Source: Anaerolineaceae bacterium
GTDB taxonomy: Bacteria > Chloroflexota > Anaerolineae > Anaerolineales > Anaerolineaceae
Direction of reading: 5' to 3'
DNA length: 23,190 nt
NCBI GenBank assembly: GCA_021107195.1
Contig: JAIOTF010000406.1
Coordinates: forward strand, 1-23,190
Position 1 is the stretch's first letter; the number at the start of each line of letters is the position of its first letter. Below are positions 1 to 7,285 of this stretch, piece by piece. Below the pieces are notes generated by a model. The model did not search any database. It was given only the letters and a program-made list of their open reading frames with translations, and was not told the DNA's origin. Both the position numbers and the translations under genes were made by a program.

Positions 1-656
1 AATTCTGGATGTCGGAAACTGGCATTATCATCCACGATCATCAATGCATCCAGAGCTAATAAGCGATGGTCTGATGTGATCACTAGCGGCTTTATTTCAA
101 TCAATGTCGCATCCATCCGCAAGAAGGCCCGCCATAATCCGTATGCAACCTTCATAAACTGTTTCCAATAGTTTCCAGGAAGACCAATGCTGGCCGCGAC
201 ATCACGAATTTGATAATCCCTCAACCCTAATAATGGGTTAATGGGTACCTTAATTGACTCTTCCTCAATCTTTTGACTATCATGGGAATTGCCAGCCAAG
301 CCAGATGCCAGCATGACAGGCGATCTTAACTTGCGGTCAATCGTCATTGCTAAATACCAGGCATCCACAATTTTCACTACTTCATCAACCAACACCCGGC
401 GTACGGGGTAGCCCTTTATTTCCATAGAAAGCATCTGGGTAACCAATTCTTGTGCTTTGCGTGAATTCTTGGCCACCAAGATTCCCCCAACCTTGCCTCG
501 TCCGCTTGTCAATACCTGTGACTTAACAACAACCCGACCCCCTAAATCATCTGAAATTTGCTTGGCTTCACTTGCAGTTGATGTTACTCTCCCCCGCGGA
601 ATTGGTATTCCGTATTCAGCAAGTATCATCTTGGATTGATACTCGTATAACCTCAT
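1..656 (-). CDS. sucC: Succinyl-CoA synthetase beta subunit-like protein (3' part missing)
   Basis: Read from the minus strand, the frame opens with ATG at 656, has an AGGAG ribosome site just upstream, and runs without a stop off the left edge (218 codons seen). The product begins MRLYEYQSKMILAEYGIPIP, the typical start of the ATP-grasp SucC family, followed by a nucleotide-loop motif SGRGKVGG (family usually GGRGKAGG) and, near the visible end, LDALMIVDDNASFRHPE. Family members join succinate and CoA with ATP or GTP hydrolysis in the TCA cycle, with SucD as alpha partner; SucD is not in the window. The protein is divergent: the family motif E-I-N-P, whose Asn helps bind Mg, reads E-I-K-P, and the usual GG(V/M)(D/E)IE stretch is replaced by a Gly/Asn/Ser-rich one. 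It could be a paralogue acting on another acid. Family assignment is firm; the exact substrate is not. Confidence 0.8.
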   Translation of the reverse strand, partial: MRLYEYQSKMILAEYGIPIPRGRVTSTASEAKQISDDLGGRVVVKSQVLTSGRGKVGGILVAKNSRKAQELVTQMLSMEIKGYPVRRVLVDEVVKIVDAWYLAMTIDRKLRSPVMLASGLAGNSHDSQKIEEESIKVPINPLLGLRDYQIRDVAASIGLPGNYWKQFMKVAYGLWRAFLRMDATLIEIKPLVITSDHRLLALDALMIVDDNASFRHPE

Positions 657-698
657 TCGGTCTCCTGACTAAATTACTGCTTCCCAACCGCCAAAAAA

Positions 699-707
699 AT
701 TATAACA
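699..707 (-). promoter_or_regulatory. Extended -10 promoter for the sucC-like gene
   Basis: On the minus strand the sequence reads TGTTATAAT, an extended -10 element (TG-N-TATAAT), about 43 bp before the sucC-like ATG. No good -35 box lies 16-18 bp further up, which fits extended -10 promoters. Predicted by eye only. Confidence 0.5.
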
Positions 708-760
708 TGATGAAAAACTCCAATGAATAAAAATGATATGAATAAACCTTTCAATAACGC

Positions 761-789
761 AACAAGCCGGCAATAATTGCCGGCTTGTT
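761..789 (-). terminator. Hairpin terminator of the SPFH unit
   Basis: A perfect 13-bp inverted repeat (AACAAGCCGGCAA / TTGCCGGCTTGTT) with a 3-base loop lies 20 bp past the stop of the minus-strand SPFH gene. Downstream on that strand the sequence is only moderately T-rich, so it is an imperfect intrinsic terminator, but position and stem strength fit the role. Confidence 0.7.
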
Positions 790-809
790 AAAGTCGATTC
801 AAGAAAAGG

Positions 810-1859
810 TTAATCCCCGGCTAAAAATGCATCCAGGGCTTTTTTGCTAATTCGGTAAGCATTTCCAATCTTGCGGGCTTTCAAATCACCTGCGGTGATC
901 GCTGCCATCACATCCTCTTCCGAAACCCGCAAGACAGTCGCCGCTTCAGCCGGTGTCATCACAGAGCTGGCCGCAGGCGCTGCAGCAGCACCATTACTGG
1001 CCCCGGCAGAGGCATTGGTCATCCCAGACAATGATTGACTGATCACGTTTCCAACCCCAACACCGGCACCAATACCTGCGGTCAAACCCGCCCCGCCGCT
1101 GGGATTCTGCGCCGCATCGCGCAGTGCATCAGCCGCCTGCAATTGCGTATAAGTCTGCATATCCAGCATACCCATTGCCCGCAATTCTTCCGCCGACTTA
1201 TCTGAGGGTTTCAGATTTCCAATATAGAAGGATTTGAAGGTCATGCCAATCGCGGCAAAATCATCCTGCAGCTTTGCCCGCACACCAGCCCCCAGTTCCT
1301 CTGTCAGGCCAATCAATTCAACCACACTCTTGTTTGCAGCAGTCTCACCCAGCAAGTCTTGCAACTTCGAAAGGATCATTGTGCGCAGACGGGTTTCAAT
1401 ATCAGCCATGCGGTAAACACCATTCGCACCAACCAACTGCGCAATAAATTGTACCGGGTCAGCTACCTGGAAACTATAGGTGCCAAAACCTTGCAGCAGA
1501 GCAACGCCCAACCCCATACCGGGATTCTTTACAATGATCGGCTGGGGCGTCCCCCACTTGCGATCAGCAAACTCCTTGACTGACACATAATACACTTCCG
1601 CAGTGAAAGGTGTACGATCGCCAAAGGCCTTGCCAATAAAATCAATCAACTTAGGAATATTCGCCGTAGCAATCGTGTGTCGACCGGGGCCGAACACGTC
1701 AAGCGACTTGCCATCACGGTAGAATACTGCCCTCTGAGATTCCCGGACGATCACCTGGGAACCAATGCGCAGATCCGCTACACCGGTCTCAGGAAATCGG
1801 TGAACGATCTCATCCTTCATTTCACTGGCGTATTCAACAACATCAAAAATTCTAGCCAT
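810..1859 (-). CDS. SPFH-domain protein with C-terminal excisionase-type helix-turn-helix
   Basis: A 349-aa protein. Residues about 1-245 resemble the YdjI / 'virion core protein' branch of the SPFH (stomatin/prohibitin/flotillin-like) superfamily: MARIFDVVEYASEMKDEIVH, then a beta-rich segment and a helical part ending near MGMLDMQTYTQLQAADALRD. Residues about 250-300 are a Gly/Ala/Ser-rich linker. Residues 301-349 (MTPAEAATVLRVSEEDVMAA...) match the small helix-turn-helix of the excisionase/MerR-like type. No transmembrane segment is evident. I chose ATG 1859 because GGAG sits 7 bp before it; a TTG at 1892 would add 11 residues but has no such site. SPFH proteins of this branch form membrane-associated assemblies; many end in a zinc ribbon, which is absent here. 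Probably co-transcribed with the upstream gene 69 bp away. Cellular role unknown. Confidence 0.8.
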   Translation of the reverse strand: MARIFDVVEYASEMKDEIVHRFPETGVADLRIGSQVIVRESQRAVFYRDGKSLDVFGPGRHTIATANIPKLIDFIGKAFGDRTPFTAEVYYVSVKEFADRKWGTPQPIIVKNPGMGLGVALLQGFGTYSFQVADPVQFIAQLVGANGVYRMADIETRLRTMILSKLQDLLGETAANKSVVELIGLTEELGAGVRAKLQDDFAAIGMTFKSFYIGNLKPSDKSAEELRAMGMLDMQTYTQLQAADALRDAAQNPSGGAGLTAGIGAGVGVGNVISQSLSGMTNASAGASNGAAAAPAASSVMTPAEAATVLRVSEEDVMAAITAGDLKARKIGNAYRISKKALDAFLAGD

Positions 1860-1928
1860 TTTATCGCTCCAAAAGATATCTTCTAAATTCAATCAACCAA
1901 ATTAAGTAATTTCAGTTTCAATCCCAAC

Positions 1929-2462
1929 TTACTCAGACACTTCTCCACTCGCCGTCAAAATAACATCCGAACGACGGTTGAAGGCTTCCACGCAATCTGC
2001 TGCTACACTTGTCAAATGACGAATGGCCGCTGGCAAGCCGTCGGTGCCCAGCGAAGCCTCTACATTATCAACGCTGCTTTTCACCATATCCACCATATCC
2101 AACATGCCCAGATCATATTCGTAGATTTTTGACAGTTCTTCTTCATTGATCTTGACTGCGTCGAAGAAACCCGCATAGCCATACGAGGCATTTCGAACAC
2201 GATCAATAACTTGACGCAACTTTATCGCCGCTCCTTCCAGGTCATCCACAAATTCAATAGCGCCATCACTGATCACCTGACGTTGCAAAGCAGAAATACT
2301 CTTCCACTGTTCTTCAAAACGGTCCGCGATCAAATCACGCAGAAGCTTGTCCGACGCCCTGCGATTAGAGCGGTCTATATATCCTTTAAAGCCGGGAACT
2401 TTACTCAACAATTTCTTGAAAATGTCTTGTTCCGAGGTGACTCGGTCAAACAGGTCATCCAT
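1929..2462 (-). CDS. Conserved hypothetical protein, partner of the SPFH gene
   Basis: A 177-aa soluble protein I do not recognise. It starts MDDLFDRVTSEQDIFKKLLS and appears almost fully alpha-helical, with many charged heptad-like stretches (for example EEQWKSISALQRQVISDGA and LEGAAIKLRQVIDRVRNASY). There is no signal peptide, membrane segment, cysteine cluster or catalytic motif apart from one Cys near the end. ATG 2462 was chosen over GTG 2465 because AGGAGG is 4 bp before the ATG and would be too close to the GTG. It precedes the SPFH gene by 69 bp on the same strand with one promoter visible upstream, so the two are likely an operon. A helical adaptor binding the SPFH assembly is a guess from position only. 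Confidence 0.7.
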   Translation of the reverse strand: MDDLFDRVTSEQDIFKKLLSKVPGFKGYIDRSNRRASDKLLRDLIADRFEEQWKSISALQRQVISDGAIEFVDDLEGAAIKLRQVIDRVRNASYGYAGFFDAVKINEEELSKIYEYDLGMLDMVDMVKSSVDNVEASLGTDGLPAAIRHLTSVAADCVEAFNRRSDVILTASGEVSE

Positions 2463-2544
2463 CACTCCTCCTTACACTAAAACCAATCTACAATTTGACC
2501 ATCAAATCAGTCGTAAACACAATCTTTATGCAATAGCTATGATA

Positions 2545-2574
2545 ATTATAGCGTGTTTTATGGTAGAACAACAA
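2545..2574 (-). promoter_or_regulatory. Promoter of the unknown protein / SPFH operon
   Basis: On the minus strand TTGTTG (2574-2569), an 18-bp spacer and a perfect TATAAT (2550-2545) precede the 177-aa gene by about 82 bp. The -10 lies in a near-palindrome GCTATgATAATTATAGC (2536-2552) that could be an operator. Visual prediction. Confidence 0.45.
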
Positions 2575-2655
2575 CAAACAACAAAGAGCAAAGTTTTCCT
2601 GCCATGTTAACATCTATTTTGCATGGATTGTAAGGTGTTTGTAATGCCTGCAATC

Positions 2656-2683
2656 TTGAAATTTGTTTTTTACAGCCTATAAT
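2656..2683 (+). promoter_or_regulatory. Promoter of the twin pilin genes
   Basis: TTGAAA (2656-2661), a 16-bp spacer and TATAAT (2678-2683), about 60 bp before the first pilin ATG. Strong sigma70-type match. It leaves a roughly 50-nt leader ending in the ribosome site AAGGAGG. Confidence 0.65.
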
Positions 2684-2742
2684 AAGGTTAGTTCAAAGTA
2701 ACACATTCAAAAAAAGCAGTACATACTAATAAGGAGGTTACC

Positions 2743-2889
2743 ATGTTATTTGCCCCGAAAGAAAAAGGTCAAGGTCTGGTGGAATATGCACTGATCCTCG
2801 TCCTGGTGGCCGTTGTCGTCATCGTCATCCTGGCTTTGCTCGGCCCCGCCATCGGCAAGATTTTCAGCAACATCGTCGAAGCTGTCTAG
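2743..2889 (+). CDS. flp: Flp-type pilin (copy 1)
   Basis: A 48-aa prepilin preceded by AAGGAGG. The leader MLFAPKEKG is followed by QGLVEYALILVLVAVVVIVI: a type IVb (Flp) class cleavage site with Gly at -1, Glu at +5 and Tyr at +6, then a hydrophobic assembly helix. Cleavage by a TadV/CpaA-type peptidase (not in the window) would leave only 39 residues, very short for a pilin. Flp pilins polymerise into thin adhesive fibres on the cell surface. The gene heads the Tad-like cluster and is followed 71 bp later by a nearly identical copy. It is too short for default gene finders. Confidence 0.93.
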   Translation: MLFAPKEKGQGLVEYALILVLVAVVVIVILALLGPAIGKIFSNIVEAV

Positions 2890-2960
2890 TTTCTAATCGT
2901 TAGTACCTTAAACAACATTAATTCATTTTGCTCCACTTTTTATTCGAAAGGAAAAATCTC

Positions 2961-3107
2961 ATGTTATTCGCTCCCAAAGAAAAAGGTCAAGGTCTGGTAG
3001 AATATGCGTTGATCCTCGTCCTCGTGGCCGTTGTCGTTATCGTCATCCTGGCTCTGCTTGGGCCCGCCATCGGCAAGATCTTCAGCAACGTCGTCGAAGC
3101 TGTCTAA
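2961..3107 (+). CDS. flp: Flp-type pilin (copy 2)
   Basis: A second 48-aa prepilin, identical in protein to the first except Val for Ile at residue 44. At the DNA level the copies differ at 13 positions in 144 coding bases, 12 of them synonymous. Signal MLFAPKEKG|QGLVEYALI, same hydrophobic helix and C-terminal PAIGKIFSNVVEAV. AAAGGA lies upstream as ribosome site. It is likely co-transcribed with copy 1 and followed within 20 bp by a strong terminator, so most transcripts should stop before cpaB. Confidence 0.93.
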   Translation: MLFAPKEKGQGLVEYALILVLVAVVVIVILALLGPAIGKIFSNVVEAV

Positions 3108-3126
3108 ATTTCAGCTAATTACTATA

Positions 3127-3164
3127 AAGAAACAGCTCTGCGAACTGCAGGGCTGTTTCTTTTT
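3127..3164 (+). terminator. Rho-independent terminator after the pilins
   Basis: AAGAAACAGC pairs with GCTGTTTCTT, with an inner TCTGC/GCAGG extension (one G-T wobble) around a GAACT loop, and the stem ends in a run of T. It separates highly expressed pilin genes from the assembly genes. Confidence 0.88.
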
Positions 3165-3263
3165 GAGACTCTGGCCCAATTATTGCAACAATAAATGAGA
3201 AATTTCTTAATATGCCATACTATTTTATTAAGTGCAATCTACCACACAGATGGCATTTTGCCG

Positions 3264-3282
3264 TATAATAAAATAGCATAAT
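3264..3282 (+). promoter_or_regulatory. Possible promoter of the pilus assembly genes
   Basis: After the pilin terminator the only candidates before cpaB are TATAAT (3264-3269) and CATAAT (3277-3282). Neither has a convincing -35 box. The first overlaps one arm of an 11-bp inverted repeat (3220-3230 and 3266-3276). Confidence 0.3.
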
Positions 3283-3336
3283 GGAAAAGAATTTCGATTA
3301 ATACTGCATGTTCAAACAAAACTGGAGGAGGCCCAC

Positions 3337-4500
3337 ATGGCAAAAGGTGGTCGACGAAAAAGCGGACAGATTTTTATTATCCTTGCACTTGTCCTGATTT
3401 TGGTGCTTGCTGTTGTTGCTTTCCTGATGAAAGATCGTATCTTCCCCCCACCGGACGTTGTCCAAGAACTACCCACCCAGGGTACGGTAGAACAGGAAAT
3501 GGTTGACATTGTCGTGTTGACCCAACCAGTTTCAAGGGGGGACGCAATAACTGACGATATGTTGGCGATGATCCCATATCCAAAAGAAGATATGCGGGAA
3601 GGGCTATTCATTACTAACCGTCAGGATGTTGCTGGAAAATTCGCCAAAATTGATCTGGTAGATGGCGTGCCATTAACCACCAACTCATTGACCGATATTC
3701 CCTTGGGCTCTTATGCTTCAGCACAAATTCCTGCCGGAATGGTCGCGATATCCATGCCGATTAGCAAACTGACGTCGGTCTCCTATGGTCTCCAGCCCGG
3801 TGACCATGTCAACATCATTGCCTCATTCAACCTTGTTGACCTGGATGCAGACTACCAATCCATCCTGCCAAATCTCAACACTGTCGTGAATGCCCCTGGC
3901 GCTGTTGAACGTACAGCCACAGGTGAAACTGATGAAACCAAAATCACCACAAACACTATCACCGTAGACATTGCTGGCGCAGGATCTCCCGTTGGCCGAA
4001 TTGAAATTGACCCCGCCCTTGGCGAAACAGGCCCGCTGTACGTAATCCCATCTGAAGAACAACGGCCAAGGTTAGTTACCCAATCAATTGTGCAGGATGC
4101 AATTGTTCTGTGGGTAGGAGACTTCCCATTAGACGGCAATATTTTTACAGAAGAAGAAGTAGTCGTCGTGGATGAAGCCGCCTCTGTTGAAGAAAATGAA
4201 ATTGCCCCCCCTGCCAAAACCGCTCCATCTAACATCACATTGATCGTTTTGCCTCAAGATGCGGTAGCGCTCAATTACCTCATGCTTTCAGAAGCGGAAT
4301 TGAGCCTGGCGTTGCGCAGCACTGGTGATGAACAACAAACTTCCACAGAAGCCGTCACGCTGCAATTCATTATGGATCAATATAACATTCCGTATCCCAC
4401 AAAATTGCCGTATGGGATGGAAGAACCGGCAGAGAATTTTGGCTTCAAGGCCATTGAACTGGAAGATATGCCCGTTCCTGAATCTCAAACACCACAATAG
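3337..4500 (+). CDS. cpaB: Pilus assembly protein CpaB (SAF domain)
   Basis: A 387-aa protein with GGAGGAGG 5 bp before the ATG. Residues 11-31 form one transmembrane helix after a basic start (MAKGGRRKSG). Residues about 55-120 are an SAF domain (VDIVVLTQPVSRGDAITDDM... followed by VDGVPLTTNSL), and the rest matches the CpaB/RcpC C-terminal region (YGLQPGDHVNIIASF). CpaB is a membrane-anchored periplasmic component of Tad pili that in diderms works with the secretin CpaC/RcpA. No secretin gene is seen here, which suits a monoderm wall. An acidic stretch of Glu/Val around residues 266-285 separates two parts of the C-terminal half. It starts the assembly part of the cluster, 82 bp before cpaE. 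Confidence 0.87.
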   Translation: MAKGGRRKSGQIFIILALVLILVLAVVAFLMKDRIFPPPDVVQELPTQGTVEQEMVDIVVLTQPVSRGDAITDDMLAMIPYPKEDMREGLFITNRQDVAGKFAKIDLVDGVPLTTNSLTDIPLGSYASAQIPAGMVAISMPISKLTSVSYGLQPGDHVNIIASFNLVDLDADYQSILPNLNTVVNAPGAVERTATGETDETKITTNTITVDIAGAGSPVGRIEIDPALGETGPLYVIPSEEQRPRLVTQSIVQDAIVLWVGDFPLDGNIFTEEEVVVVDEAASVEENEIAPPAKTAPSNITLIVLPQDAVALNYLMLSEAELSLALRSTGDEQQTSTEAVTLQFIMDQYNIPYPTKLPYGMEEPAENFGFKAIELEDMPVPESQTPQ

Positions 4501-4582
4501 AAGTGGTTATGCACCAAAATTTGGACAGAAGGTTTCTATAAAAACGGAGCATCGCGACTAACATAGAACGCTTGGAGTTACT

Positions 4583-5815
4583 ATGCCAACTCGTCAAAAT
4601 ATACGAGTATTAATTGTTGACGATATTGATGAAACGCGAGAAAACATTCGCCGATTATTGCAATTCGACGCTAATATTGAAGTCGCTGGAGTTGCTAAAG
4701 GTGGAAAAGAAGCGCTCTCGGTAGCGAGCAAAATTGATCCAGACGTGATCATTATGGACATCAATATGCCGGATATGGATGGCATCACTGCAACTGAAGC
4801 CATCCGGCAAAGAAATCCATTTGCTCAGGTTGTGATTCTATCTGTACAAGGCGATCAAAACTACATGCGTCGAGCGATGATGGCCGGGGCGAGAGACTAT
4901 CTAACAAAGCCCCCATCCATCGATGACTTGACTTCCGCCGTCAACCGTGCTGGCGCTATGTCACACGATGCCCGCGAAAAAGCGGCCCGTGCTTACCCAA
5001 CCGCGATTGACGGCTCTGAAACATTCGGGGGGGCTCCCCTTACCCAATCCAATATTGTTGTTGTCTACAGTGGCAAGGGAGGCTGTGGCTGCACCACTCT
5101 GGCAACGAACCTTGCTATTGCGCTAGATCTTGGCAAGCAATCACGAGATGATAAAGTACTCCTAATTGATGGCAGCATGCAATATGGCGACGTTACTGTT
5201 TTTCTGAACGAACAAGTCCGAAACTCCATTGTAGAGCTTGCCACAAGAGTGGAAGACCTCGACATCGAAGTCGTAGAAGACGTCATCCTGAAGCACAATG
5301 CCTCGGGCCTGCACATCCTGGCTGCTCCGCAACGCCCCGAACAAGCAGACACGGTGAATGCTGAACAATTTAGTAAATTACTTAAATATCTGCGAAAGCT
5401 TTACAGATACATCATCGTTGACACCTCTTCATACCTTACTGAAGCAGTCCAGGCAGCGTTGGACGAGGCGAATCTCATTCTTTTGCTTACCTCGCAAAGT
5501 ATTCCTGCCATCAAAAATGCAAATTATTTTCTTAACTTGACCGATGCTTCAGGAATACCCAGAAATCGTATCATGTTCATTTTGAATAAATACGACAAGA
5601 AAATTGCAATCTCGCCTGAAAGAATTGGAGAAAGCCTTCGTCACAAAGTTACAGCGACAATTCCTTTTGATGACAAAACTATTGACAACGCCATTAATCA
5701 AGGCAAGCCCTTCATCTTGGAGAACAAAACACTGCCCATCAGTAAGAGTATCATCGCCATCGCAGAAAGAATCCCCGAAATAATATCGGCAAACGCTCAA
5801 AATGACGAAGAGTGA
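4583..5815 (+). CDS. cpaE: Receiver-ParA/MinD-like pilus protein CpaE/TadZ
   Basis: A 410-aa protein with GGAG 6 bp before the ATG. Residues 8-125 are a response-regulator receiver domain with all expected phosphorylation residues: D13/D14, phosphoacceptor D59 (IIMDINMPDMDG), S87 and K109. Residues about 156-400 are a ParA/MinD-type ATPase. Its deviant Walker A reads KGGCGCTT (165-172): the signature Lys is kept but the second, canonical P-loop Lys is Cys. Walker A' Asp is in LLIDGS (D196). TadZ/CpaE proteins place the Tad machine at its site in the cell and often have this atypical P-loop. The intact receiver suggests that phosphorylation by an unlinked kinase controls it; no kinase is encoded nearby. 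It sits between cpaB and cpaF in the usual order. Confidence 0.87.
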   Translation: MPTRQNIRVLIVDDIDETRENIRRLLQFDANIEVAGVAKGGKEALSVASKIDPDVIIMDINMPDMDGITATEAIRQRNPFAQVVILSVQGDQNYMRRAMMAGARDYLTKPPSIDDLTSAVNRAGAMSHDAREKAARAYPTAIDGSETFGGAPLTQSNIVVVYSGKGGCGCTTLATNLAIALDLGKQSRDDKVLLIDGSMQYGDVTVFLNEQVRNSIVELATRVEDLDIEVVEDVILKHNASGLHILAAPQRPEQADTVNAEQFSKLLKYLRKLYRYIIVDTSSYLTEAVQAALDEANLILLLTSQSIPAIKNANYFLNLTDASGIPRNRIMFILNKYDKKIAISPERIGESLRHKVTATIPFDDKTIDNAINQGKPFILENKTLPISKSIIAIAERIPEIISANAQNDEE

Positions 5816-5839
5816 TCTTCGTGAGGAGTCCAGATAAAA

Positions 5840-7222
5840 ATGTCAATATTAAAACGTCTTCAAGGCGATCAAGATAATTCATCTGATGATGGTAGACATC
5901 GTAGTCCAGCACTCCAATCTCGCAGAGTGTCAGCGCCTGCAACTACGTCAGCCCAGAATACGTATCAAGATCTAAAAACCCGTGTTCAAAATAAACTTTT
6001 GGCCGGCCTTGATCCAACCCTTGATATCAGTCAAACGGCTGAAGTACGAAAGACAATCCAGGAACTTTTTGAACAAATTCTAAGCGAAGAAAATATTGTT
6101 CTTTCACGACCGGAACGTGCGAGGCTTTTCGAACAAATCACTGCCGAAATTCTGGGTTTTGGTCCAATTCAGGCGCTACTTGAACTTGATGACATCACAG
6201 AAATCATGGTGAATGGGCCCAAAAACATTTTTGTTGAACGCAAAGGCCGGATAGTACGCGCTCCTGTAACATTTGAAAATAACGATCACGTGATGCGCGT
6301 CATTGAACGAATCGTTGCTCCACTAGGAAGGCGTATTGATGAGTCCAGCCCTTATGTGGATGCACGTTTGCCTGACGGTTCTCGTGTAAATGCAGTCATT
6401 CCACCCATCTCTCTTGTCGGCCCCGTAATTACCATTCGTAAATTCTCCAAAGATCCGATCACCGTTGACCAACTGATCGGTTTTGGTTCCATCACCCCCG
6501 AAGCAGTAAACTTCCTGAAAGCATGCGTAGAAGCGCGACTTAACATCGTTATCTCGGGTGGTACTGGTTCTGGTAAAACCACCCTGCTTAATGTGCTTTC
6601 AACATTCATTCCTAGTGATGAACGCATTGTCACGGTAGAGAACGCCGCAGAACTTCAACTCCGGCAGGAACATGTGGTAACCCTCGAGTCAAGACCGCCT
6701 AACATTGAAGGCCGTGGAGAAGTTACTATCCGGCAACTCGTTATTAATACCCTTCGTATGCGTCCTGACCGTATCATCGTGGGTGAGATTCGTGATGAAG
6801 CCGCTCTGGATATGTTGCAAGCAATGAATACCGGTCATGATGGTTCCATGACTACCGCCCACTCCAACAGCCCGCGTGATACTACTGCCCGTATTGAAAC
6901 CATGGTTATGATGGCAGGCATGGAATTGCCGGTGCGAGCCATACGTGAACAAATTTCCTCCGCCGTAGATGTTGTCGTTCATCAGGAACGCTTCCGAGAT
7001 GGCACCCGTAAAGTGACCAACATCACCGAGGTCGCCGGCATGGAAGGCGACGTGATCACAATGACCGACATCTTCACGTTTGAACAAACCGGCTTTGAAG
7101 ATGGACGCGTTATAGGCCGCATCCGTCCCACTGGTATGCGCCCGCGATTCATGCACAAGTTTGCAGCAGCAGGCATCAATCTTCCTCCAACTGTTTTTGG
7201 TGTTGGCAGCCGAAGATTATAG
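5840..7222 (+). CDS. cpaF: Pilus assembly ATPase CpaF/TadA
   Basis: A 460-aa secretion ATPase of the GspE/VirB11 superfamily, CpaF/TadA branch. The first 40 residues are polar and low-complexity; residues about 44-165 are the N-terminal domain (ILGFGPIQALLELDDITEIM). The P-loop is ISGGTGSGKTTLL (238-250), Walker B is RIIVGEIRDEAALDML (311-326) and the His box is TTAHSNS. It supplies energy for pilin polymerisation at the cytoplasmic face of TadB/TadC. Length is normal and all catalytic motifs are intact. Start ATG 5840 has GGAG about 11 bp upstream. The gap from cpaE is only 24 bp, indicating co-transcription. Confidence 0.94.
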   Translation: MSILKRLQGDQDNSSDDGRHRSPALQSRRVSAPATTSAQNTYQDLKTRVQNKLLAGLDPTLDISQTAEVRKTIQELFEQILSEENIVLSRPERARLFEQITAEILGFGPIQALLELDDITEIMVNGPKNIFVERKGRIVRAPVTFENNDHVMRVIERIVAPLGRRIDESSPYVDARLPDGSRVNAVIPPISLVGPVITIRKFSKDPITVDQLIGFGSITPEAVNFLKACVEARLNIVISGGTGSGKTTLLNVLSTFIPSDERIVTVENAAELQLRQEHVVTLESRPPNIEGRGEVTIRQLVINTLRMRPDRIIVGEIRDEAALDMLQAMNTGHDGSMTTAHSNSPRDTTARIETMVMMAGMELPVRAIREQISSAVDVVVHQERFRDGTRKVTNITEVAGMEGDVITMTDIFTFEQTGFEDGRVIGRIRPTGMRPRFMHKFAAAGINLPPTVFGVGSRRL

Positions 7223-7285
7223 TAGAATGGAAAACATAGTGGGTAACAGGACCAATAAAGTATTAGATTTCAGGCAAGGTACTAT

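Noticed and set aside
2743..3107. Direct repeat of about 150 bp as a mobile or CRISPR-like repeat
   Set aside because: It is fully explained by two homologous pilin genes with synonymous divergence.
3220..3276. 11-bp inverted repeat CTATTTTATTA / TAATAAAATAG as a defined operator
   Set aside because: It is very AT-rich with a 35-bp spacer, so chance is likely; kept only as a note to the cpaB promoter.
3337..3430. CpaB start (RRKSG-QIFIILALVL) as a prepilin-type signal
   Set aside because: There is no Glu at +5 after the Gly, and CpaB proteins normally have a plain membrane anchor here.
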